Source: Elymus sibiricus (taxonomy: Eukaryota; Streptophyta; Magnoliopsida; Poales; Poaceae). Taken from it: a DNA stretch of 64,000 nt. The notes beneath the pieces were generated by a model, which was not told where the DNA came from, did not search any database, and saw only the letters and a program-made list of their open reading frames with translations. The DNA is taken from NCBI GenBank assembly GCA_039707655.1, contig CM077666.1, positions 282,709,166 to 282,773,165 on the forward strand. Reading direction: 5' to 3'. The first letter of the stretch is position 1, and each line of letters opens with the position of its first letter. A program made the position numbers and the translations under genes. Of this stretch, positions 48,524 to 57,422 are shown piece by piece.

Positions 48524-48727
48524 GATCTACATCAAGCCTACCAAGCACCCATCACAAACTCATCTCTTGCATTTACATTATTTGCCTTTTGCCTCTCGCT
48601 TTCCTCTCCCCCACTTCACCAATTTGCCATTTTATTCGCCTTTTTCTCGCCGGATCTCTTTTTGTTTGCTTGTGTTGCCATGTGCCTTCTATTTGCTTGC
48701 ATCTTCGCTTGCTAAAAATCTATTAAT

Positions 48728-49593
48728 ATGGATCCTCATCCACTTGCTAATATTTTCAAAATTCCAAATTATGATGAACCAATTGCTAGTGAGTTGAGTG
48801 CACTTGATTATCTCTATGAAGTTTTGTTTGAAAATCATGAATCTGAAAATTTTGATGAAGTGTTGAAAGAAGAAATTTGTAAGGTGATTCATGATAGTCC
48901 CTTGAATGATGAGCATGATTGCAATGTTGCTAGTATGAATTCTCTAAATATCCATGATGCTTATGATATGCAAAGCCACAAGCTTGGGGATGCTATGTTT
49001 GATGAAGATGATATTTTTTGTCCCCCAAGTTTTGATGAGAAAATTTATTATGATGATTGCATGCCTTCTATTTATGGTGATGGTGATGACACGTATGCTA
49101 TAATGAGTAATGATAACCATGAAAATTATCATCATATTTTAATTTGCAATGTGGTTATGTCAATCAAGTGTCTCATGATAGTAATTTTATTGAGTTTGCT
49201 CCCACTACCATGGATGATAAGGAATTTGCTTATGTGGAGAGTAATGAAAATTCTATGCTTGTGAAATATGAAAAGAATGATTTATGTGATAGTTATATTG
49301 TTGAATTACTTCATGATGCTACTGAAATTCATTATGAGGAGGGAACATATGCTTGTAGGAATAGCAATAATATCAAGTTTCCTCTCTATGTGAATAAAGT
49401 TTTGAAGTTATGCTTGTTTTGCCTTCCTATGCTAGTTGATTCTTGTTCCCATAAATTATTTGCTCACAAAATCCCTATGCATAGGAAGTGGGTTAGACTT
49501 AAATGTGTTTTTCATGCTATTCATGATGCTCTTTTGCATATCTCAGTTACTACTTTTTATGTGAGCATCATTGAAAGCGTTATGCCTAGCTAG
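48728..49593 (+). pseudogene. Orphan frame of non-autonomous Athila-type element
   Basis: The frame starts MDPHPLANIFKIPNYDEP at 48728. It has ALDYLYEVLFENHE and KEEICKVIHDSPLNDEHD, is strongly acidic in the middle, and shifts frame near 49130-49150. It then continues with DLCDSYIVELLHDATE and HKIPMHRKWVRLKCVFHAIH to the stop at 49591-49593, about 288 codons. I recall similar frames in other Triticeae non-autonomous Gypsy elements but no function or domain. No zinc knuckle, protease or membrane span is seen. It may be a diverged gag or an element-specific protein. Confidence 0.6.
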
Positions 49594-50805
49594 GGGCGTT
49601 AAACAATAGCGCTTGTTGGGAGGCAACCCAATTTTATTTTTATGCTTTTGTTTTTGCTTATGTTTTTGAGTGTTTTGAACATTATTACCTCTGTAGTAAT
49701 TGTGTTTTCTTGTTTAAATTAGTGTTTGAGCCAAGTAAGACCTTTGGGATGGTCTACGATGTTTGTGATTTGATTTTGCTGAAAAACAGAAACTTTTTCT
49801 CTCAGTCCAGGAATTTTATAAATTCACTGGAACATGATTTTGATCTGAAATTTTTACACAAGATTTATATACAAATTTCCCTTATTTTCATAATGTTTCA
49901 GAATTTTTAGAGTTACAAAAGTATTTGAAGTCTATAGATTGCTACAGACTGTTCTGTTTTAGACAGATTATGTTTTCTTTGTGTTGTTTGCTTATTTTGA
50001 TGTATCTATGGGTTGTATCGGGGGGTATGAACCATGGAGAAGTTAGAATACAGTAGATATTACACTAAAATAAATAAAGAATGAGTTCACAACAGTACCT
50101 AAAGTGGTGATTTATTTTTCTTATACTAACGGATCTCATGAGTTTTCTGTTGAGTTTTGTGTTGTGAAGTTTTCAAGTTTTGGGTAAAGATTTGATGGAC
50201 TATGGAATAAGGAGTGGCAAGAGCCTAAGCTTGGGGATGCCCAAGGCACCCCGAGCAATATTCAAGGATACCAAAAATCCTAAGCTTGGGGATGCCCCGA
50301 AAGGCATCCCCTCTTTCGTTTTCAATCCATCGGTAAATTTACTTGAGGCTATATTTTTATTCACCACATGATATGTGTTTTGCTTGGAGCGTCTTGTATG
50401 ATATGAGTCTTTTCTTTTTAGTTTGCCACAATCATCCTTGCTGCACACATATTTTGAGAGAGACACGCTGAATCGTGAATTTATTAGAATACTCTATGTG
50501 CTTCACTTATATCTTTTGAGCTAGGCAATGTTGCTCTAGTGCTTCACCTATATCTTTTTAGAGCACGGTGGTGTTTTATTTTATAGAAATTATTGAACTC
50601 TCGTACCTCACTTATATTATTTTGAGAGTCTTTAAACAGCATGGTAATTGGTTTAGGTTATGAATTTAGTTTTAATATAATGGGCATCCAAGAGGGATAT
50701 AATAAAAACTTTCATATTAAGTGCATTGAATACTATGAGAAGTTTGATTCCTTGCATATAGTTTTGAGATATGAAGATGGTAATATGAGAGTCATGCTAG
50801 TGAGT
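49594..50805 (+). other. Non-coding region with repeated hairpins
   Basis: Directly after the orphan frame, 49598-49633 contains a GC-marked block (AGCGCTTGTTGGGAGGCAAC) able to fold as TTGGG / CCCAA. Two copies of a CCTAAGCTTGGGGATGCC word lie at about 50223 and 50278. Three related stem-loops lie at 50491-50629. No gene is supported. The stretch ends at TGAGT (50801-50805), the duplication of element B. Confidence 0.6.
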
Positions 50806-51383
50806 TGTCATGGGAACGAGTCTGACAGTAGAAGGTAGGGGTACGTAAGGAGAGGGCAGAGTCCTAGCTAAGGCGAGGATGTACACAAGAATGTATGAGT
50901 TCAGGCCCCTCTCGTGGAGGTAAAAGCCCTACGTCTCAGGTGCTCGGGAGCTTCTTGTCGAGTGTAATGTATGTGTGTTACAAGGTGTGCGAACCCTTCT
51001 GCCAGAGGGGAGGGGTGGCTTATATAGAGTGCGCTGCCCCTCATAAGTGTCCGGCATCTAAGGGTCAGATCGTGGCTATTAAGATATACGTTACTGGTAA
51101 CGTATGTAGTAAATGCTATTTAATGATACAGATGAACGCTTGCCCGTTGGCCTCCCAGGGGAAGCTTCTGGTCTCCTGCGGTCGACTGTCTTCTGGTCTT
51201 CTTCCGAGTGAAAGGTATTGTCGGGTGAAAGATAATCTCCGAGTGGATATTGTTGAGTGCTTGCACGCTTTGATGATTTCAGTCGGAGACTTCCTAGTAG
51301 CCCTTAAGCTTTCTGGGGCAGTGTCCTTAGGTAGGGTATGTAGGTCAGGCCTATGACCCTACCCTAGGTACAAATCCCCATCA
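50806..51383 (-). repeat. 3' LTR of element B
   Basis: In minus-strand sense it starts TGATGGGGATTTG at 51383 and ends CCCATGACA at 50806. The polypurine tract (minus strand CATTCGGGGGCTAA) lies at 51384-51397. The words CGAGTG and CCGAGTG recur in the plus-strand text. Confidence 0.92.
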
Positions 51384-51798
51384 TTAGCCCCCGAATGGAT
51401 CGGGGCTCGAGTGTAAAAGATCGATGTTGGCTCTGTCAAGACATAAAATGTCCGAGTGTTTTTAGACCTTCACATAAATTTGCGTCGATTGAAATCTTTG
51501 ACATTCATCCCGATCAATTCTTGTCTTGAAATGTAACCGAGTGAAACTGAGCCCGAAATCTGGTCCGAGTTATCTGCAGAGTCTTCTGGTGTGACGGTTC
51601 GCTCCGTCGGGTCCGAATTTCGCGGGATTTGAAATTTGGATAAGTCCACGCTCAGCGGGGATGACGCAACTGCTAAGGCAAGTGGAGGCACGATGCCTCG
51701 ATTACCGCGCCGCCAATATCGCCACGTACAGCTCCTCCTCTGAATTCAGGATACCCAGAGATCTGGCGGGCCCGCAGGTCAGTGACCCACTCGGCGGA

Positions 51799-51804
51799 TA
51801 TAAG
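51799..51804 (+). promoter_or_regulatory. TATA box of the antisense gene in element B
   Basis: GGATATAAGAGGCG lies 113 bases upstream of the ATG at 51912, followed by a CTCTGCT-repeat leader and GTCGCCGCCATG. It is a plausible core promoter separate from the LTR promoter and on the opposite strand. Confidence 0.55.
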
Positions 51805-51911
51805 AGGCGACGACGCCGGTGCTGATACAGTACTCCTCCCCCAAATCTGCTCTTCTCCTCCACCTCCTCTGCTCCGCTCTGCTCTGCTCTGCTCCGACGA
51901 CCGTCGCCGCC

Positions 51912-54900
51912 ATGATGAAGGGCAAGACGGAGAAGCTCTAGTGCACCAAGAAGGGAGGAGCCAAGGCGAAGAAGCCGTCGAGATCCCGGTCGACGGTGCC
52001 GCCGGGGTGGATCCAGGGGGATTTCCTCCAGTCGACGGTCACGGCAGAGGATGTGCAAAATCTCGTCGACGACGGGTTGATAGTCGAGGGGTCTTGGAGG
52101 TTGCCGAAGGGGGAGAGCGAGCCGAAGCCATGTGACGGTGAGCGAGTTCTGCTTCTCACCCACGTCGAGCGAGGTTTCTCCATGCCACCCCACTCGTTCA
52201 TCCGTGGTTTCTTGAACTATTTGGGGGCGCAGCTCCATCACTTTCCTCCGAATGTGATTGCATATCTTTCTTGCTTGATAACCTTGTGCGAATGCTTCCT
52301 GGGCTGTCCTCCACATTGGGCTTTGTTCAAACATATCTTCTCTGTCAGATCCCAATGCGTCAAGAAAGCCAACCCTAGAGATAGCAAAACCAATGTAATC
52401 CAACTGTGTGGTGGCTTAGGGATCCAAAAGAGAGGTAGGAGTGCATTCCCCTCTATGACCTTTCCTGACTCTGTTCGAGGTTGGTAGTCGACATGGATCT
52501 ACTGCAAAGATGTTGCATCACCGAATACGCCGACTGGCCTTCCCCCTTTCACCTTGGATCGACCCACCACCCCTAAGCCACTGTACGTGTCAAAGGCAGA
52601 GAAAATTCAGGTAGGGATCCTAGTGAATGTTGTATCTGATCTGATCCGCGGCGGAGTGACTGGTCTAGATCTTCTTGAGACGTTTCTCAGTCGATGGATC
52701 CAGCCTCTCCAGGCCAGGGATCACACTATGTGGCATTACGCGGGCCCTGAGGATACCACTCGGACTCATCCAGAGGAAGTTTCTGATGAGACCATTGCCC
52801 AATAGCTCAAGAGCATTATCGGAGCCTGTGATAATCCTGAAGGAGCCAAGCGAATTGCGCCCTTCTCTGCTTTGAATCCACCAAGGAACCTGGTGAGTTA
52901 AATCTCTGTCGAGTGTTTTAATATTCCGTCGAGTGACTGGATCTTCGGTCGACTGACTTAGAAACTTGAATCTTGCAGGAATTTACAAACATGTATTCGC
53001 CAGTGCCCAATGGAGAACAGCCTGACGAAGAAGAAGGGAGTACAGACGGCAGCGCAGACGGCGATGATGCCGATGACAGTGAGAGCAGCGACGAAGACCC
53101 GGAGGAAGGCGAGGTGGAGGCTCAGGTTCCTCTATGCACCGAGCGTCGTACCAAGCAACAGGAAGTCCCAGAGGTCACCCCGAGCAAAACTGTGGCGTCG
53201 AGTATGAGGAACCCGAAGCGTGACCGCGCCGCAACATCCGGGTCGACTGAAAGGGCTGCGAAACAACTCAAACAGGACACGCCGAAGCCTCGGAAGGCCC
53301 TGCCTCGTATCAAGATTGTTGTGCCTGTTGCCTCCACGTGAGTGTTTATTTCCCTTATTCTGCTGTTGTGGAAATTCATGTCTCTGCTAACCGAGTGAAA
53401 TCCGTTTACCAGAGCTGCTACCTCAATGATGTCGCCCCGGAGAGATGATGGGGACCAGATGGAAGTCGACACACCTGACGTGGTCACCTCCCAACGAGGT
53501 ATGGCAAACCCAAACTTTGCTCTGTCTTGTAGGAATCACTGTCGAGTAACTTAATTAAAATTTGCCGATTGATAGCTGGCGAAATCATCGAACTAGAAGA
53601 CGACGAGGAGACGCAGTGAGGAGCGGAGGATGAGGTTGTGCCTTTGGGGGCTCCACGCGTACGCACTCGGAGAATATCGTCTGGACAAACGCCCCGTGGG
53701 TCGACTGCTGCGACACCCCCAGCCCTTGTGGCCCCTCTGTCGAGTGCTCCACCAGCCACTTCAACTCTGGTGAGTTCAGCGCCCATTGGACAATCTCAAG
53801 CACCTCCTGCCGCTTCAATTACAGCACCAACCCACTCGACGCCTGCCTACCCTTTGTATCACGTCCCGGAGGATCAAACTGGAGCCGCCAAGGAGGCCAT
53901 GATCCAGGCTGGGCAGATGATGCTGCGCACAAAGGAGGCGTATGAAGCCAGCAAATTAGCCTATGATGCCAGCTCAGCGCTTCAAGCCAACATCCGAGTA
54001 AGTGCTATTGTAAGTTCATTTCCGATTGAATTGCATTTCATCTTGATTTTACACCCACTGGGTGTTTTCTTCGCAAGTAGATCAGGTAGTTTCTGATCCA
54101 GTGGGGGCACGCTGAGTGCACCCACTAGGTGTAGTCCCCGAGACCGCTGTCGAATGAAGAAGACATCGGCAGGGGTCTTAGAGTCGTTTTGAAAATTGCT
54201 TGTCACTCGACAGGACGGACCTGGTCGAGTGATAATAAGTCCAGTGGGGGCACGCTGAGTGCACCCACTGGGTGTAGTCCCCGAGACCGCCGTCGAGTGC
54301 TTGCCTCGGCGGGGGTCTGATTAGAGACAATGTTTGCTTCTTTGTTTATACTCTAACAGGGCAGACCTGGTCGAGTGTTTTTGAATCCAGTGGGGGCACG
54401 CTGAGTGCACCCACTAGGTGTAGTCCCCGAGACTACTGTCGATCGTTGACGATGGGCAGTAGTCTTAAGAACCATTCTACAGGTTTCATGGACATCATTT
54501 CCATCAACCATGATATGACGCTGTTTTAAGGGTGTGGGGTGGGGCAGCGGGCCGCCCTCCAGTCGACTGATCCTGAACTTTTCCACTCGGAAGTAGAGAA
54601 AATATTCATGTTGACTGAACCACTTCTTTGTTGTTTTCAGAAAGCTTGTGGGCTCGGGGCCAAGTACGTCGAGCTGGAGAAGGAAAAGAATCAACTTCTG
54701 CTGGATCTGGAGCTGACGAACAACAACCTGGACCGTGCACAGACTAAACTGAAGACCTTGGGAGGTAATCCTTATCGATCAATTGCATTATCATTTTCAT
54801 CTTCCATCCTTTGAACCGAGTGATTCCACTCGAACAGACGTACGTGACGAGAACCGTCGTCTCCGAGCGCGACTCAACAATGTTACTTCTTTAGATACCA

Positions 54901-55703
54901 TGAAGAAGGCGCACGAGGACAAGGGCAAATCACTTGCTGATGCTCAGAAGGAAGCGAAGGAGAAGACTGAAGCTGCTGAGAAGAAACTTGCCGCAGCCAG
55001 TAAACTTGAAGAAGAGAACACCAAGCTCAAGTAGGAACGATCCGAATGGACTAAAAAGCTTGAAGTGCAGACCAAGAGAAAGAGTGCTATGGAGAAACAC
55101 TTGGGAGACTTCGCGAAGAAGATGTTTGGCATGCTCGAAGGTAACTTTCTTCCGTCGAATGAATTTCTTTGATTCCTCCAGAGCGGCATTGTGATCATCT
55201 TTTCCCTTTCTCTTCATGCAGAATTCTGCCAAGACTTTGAGAAGGAAACTGAAGAGATCGAGCCCAATTTGGACCCCACCAAGTCACTCGTCGGGGACGC
55301 CGTGGCCATGGACATGTTTTGTCTTGAAGCTCGTCTCAAGAATGTTCAAGGGTACGTCACTCGGCTGAAGGCTGCACTTGAGAAGATCGACAAAGAACTG
55401 TGGCCTGAGGACCCCCTCTAGACTGACCTCGAGTCAATGATGACTCGCCTCAACGAGATTCCTGGTCGAGTGGAAGCATGGAAAAAATCCGCTGCTCGCT
55501 GCGGCGCAGATGTAGCACTTTCACTCGTCCGGGTTCATTGCAAGGAGGTTAAGGAGGACAAACTGAAGGATCTCCGAGTGATCAACACGAAGAAACTTCA
55601 ATTTCTAGACTTCATGGAGACCTTCATCGAAGCAGCCACTCGGATTACCGACGGGATTGATTTGGACACCTTTGTCGAGCCCTCCAGCCCTTCCGGATCT
55701 TGA
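51912..55703 (+). pseudogene. Antisense seven-exon gene of element B, Transposase_28-like
   Basis: Exons 51912-52892, 52979-53337, 53413-53498, 53576-53997, 54641-54764, 54838-55140 and 55222-55703 all have GT/AG borders. Joined phases are consistent and total 2757 bases (919 codons including the stop). Exon 1 has WRLPKGESEPKPCDGERVLL and SFIRGFLNYLGAQLHHFPPN, the putative gypsy-type transposon domain. Exon 2 is acidic. Exons 5-6 are a coiled coil (KYVELEKEKNQLLLDLELT). Exon 7 has ALEKIDKELWPEDPL, comparable to IRLWPNEPL in element A. In-frame stops lie at 51939, 52485, 52803, about 53615, about 55033 and 55420, with no frameshift. Function is unknown. Confidence 0.85.
54098..54520 (+). repeat. 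Three tandem units of about 145 bp in intron 4 of the antisense gene
   Basis: Units begin at 54098, 54241 and 54387 with CCAGTGGGGGCACGCTGAGT and include GTAGTCCCCGAGAC. They fill most of the long intron between exons 4 and 5 (53998-54640). The shared core is about 60 bases and the remainder is more variable. Confidence 0.85.
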
Positions 55704-55934
55704 ACAAGAACTTTGCTTTCAGTTGGAACTTCATTTGCCTCGGTATGCCGAGTGATGGTGTAACCGATTAAAACTTCCTTCAGGCCTTAAGCTTGAGTAC
55801 TTTCCTTTTGCACGAACAAGTTTTTGCTGCGCCAGAGATTCTAGTTTTACTCACATGCTGCTTTCCGACATTTTTCTTGGCTGAATTTTAATCCTCGAAT
55901 GGAACGTGTGTTCTACACTCGCAAGAATTTAAGA

Positions 55935-56857
55935 CTTAGGCGAAGACTGGTTCGCGGCTAAGTTTCCGAGTGTAAGGAATACCATACACTCGGAAGGATT
56001 TTGTAACTTAGGTGAAAACTGGTTCACAACTAAGCCCCCGAGGGAGAGGACCGCTCTTCACTCGGAGAGGTTTTTGAACTTAGGCGAAGACTGGTTCGCA
56101 GCTAAGTCTCCGAGTGTATTGAATGCTATACACTCGGAAGGGTTTTTAACTTAGGCGAAACGGATTCGCAGCTATGCCCCCGAGAGAGAGGATCGCTCTT
56201 CACTCGGAGTGGTTTTTGAACTTAGGCGAAGACTGGTTCGCGGCTAAGTTTCCGAGTGTATTGAATGCTATACACTCGGAAGGGTTTTTAACTTAGGCGA
56301 AACGGATTCACAGCTAAGCCCCCGAGAAAGAGGATCGCTCTTCACTCGGAGTGGTTTTTGAACTTAGGCGAAGACTGGTTCGCGGCTAAGTTTTTGAGTG
56401 TATTGAATGCTATACACTCGGAAGGGTTTTTAACTTAGGCGAAACGGATTCACGCTAAGCCCCCGAGAGAGAGGATCGCTCTTCACTCGGAGTGGTTTTT
56501 GAACTTAGGCGAAGACTGGTTCGCAGCTAAGTCTCCGAGTGTATTGAATGCTATACACTCGGAAAAGTTTTTAACTTAGGCGAAACGGATTCGCAGCTAA
56601 GTTTCCGAGTGTATAGAATACTATACACTCGGAAGTGTTTTTAATTTAGGTGAAACGGATTCGCAGCTAAGCCCCCGAGAGAGAGGATCGCTCTTCACTC
56701 GGAGTGGTTTTTGAACTTAGGCGAAAACTGGTTCACAGCTAAGTCTCTGAGTGTATTGAATGCTATACACTCGGAAAGGTTTTTAACTTAGGCGAAACGG
56801 ATTCGCAGCTAAGCCCCCAAGAGAGAGGATTGCTCTTCACTCGGAGTAATCTCTAAA
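55935..56857. repeat. 71-bp tandem array, 13 units
   Basis: Units start at about 55935, 56007, 56079, 56150, 56221, 56292, 56363, 56434, 56504, 56575, 56645, 56716 and 56787, each opening with CTTAGGYGAA. Two types alternate. Type A contains CCGAGTGTA...TACACTCGG, a 9-bp inverted repeat. Type B contains CCCCCGAGAGAGAGGATCGC. The unit at 56575 is a hybrid that breaks the alternation. The array sits between the 3' ends of the convergent sense and antisense genes. Tandem repeats near the 3' end are known in Tat/Ogre-lineage elements. Confidence 0.92.
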
Positions 56858-56972
56858 TGAAAAGTTGTGCGATCGGAATCGACAATAGACTGCGGAAGTC
56901 ATAGCTTAACAAACGACATTGTCTGGAGTACTCTTATTACATCAAAACCATTCAATCAAACAAGTCGGAACC

Positions 56973-57104
56973 CTAACGAGTTTCAACTAGAATGTCATCC
57001 CTATAGGCCTCAAGATTCCGGCTGATCTGCTCGAGCCGACACTTCTGCGCCATGCGCATGTAGGTGGCGCTAGTATTCTTCAATCCAAAGGGCATAATAA
57101 ATAG
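56973..57104 (-). pseudogene. Reverse transcriptase remnant fused to the gag copy
   Basis: Continuing in the same frame, the minus strand encodes FIMPFGLKNTSATYMRMAQ, then ISRNLEAYRDDILVETR and a stop at 56973. MPFGLKN and the Y-x-DD-I-L-V block are adjacent conserved RT motifs. Here the catalytic block reads YRDD. Only about 42 residues of RT remain, so it cannot function. It proves descent from an autonomous element. Confidence 0.85.
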
Positions 57105-57422
57105 CAGATGATGTCGGCTACGTGCGTCGAGTATCTCCTGCATCCTTCCGAGCCGAAGGCGCGTGGCCGCGGCAGTTGTACTGATGACAGGCGCATGAAA
57201 GATTTCCTCGTCTCCGCTCTATTGCTGGTTCGACGGTTCACCAACCTCGTGTCCACCGAAGCCGCAGCTAGGCGGGCCTTGCTGTGAACCTGCCATAAAA
57301 ACCTCTGCTACAAGATCATAGCCCTGGCACTCGGAAAGAAAATCAAACTGATCTGACGCCGAGTCGAACCATCGGTGAAGTGGTTCGGTGGGCTCAATAA
57401 CCGCCCTCAACGGGGACGATGC
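57105..57422 (-). repeat. Second copy of the gag N-terminal segment, after protease
   Basis: The minus-strand translation reads ASSPLRAVIEPTEPLHRWFD and continues to ATRLRLGRMQEILDARSR. It matches the gag N-terminus at 59691-60023 (ASSPQIAAIEPTESLHGAFD through ATRLRLKEMQEALDERAR). It is in the same frame as protease, with one stop at 57219. The two copies are clearly diverged, so the duplication is older than this insertion. Confidence 0.88.

Noticed and set aside
55935..56857. Tandem array considered as a CRISPR or as centromeric satellite
   Set aside because: The 71-bp units are contiguous with no unique spacers, and the array is wholly inside a retrotransposon between its two genes.
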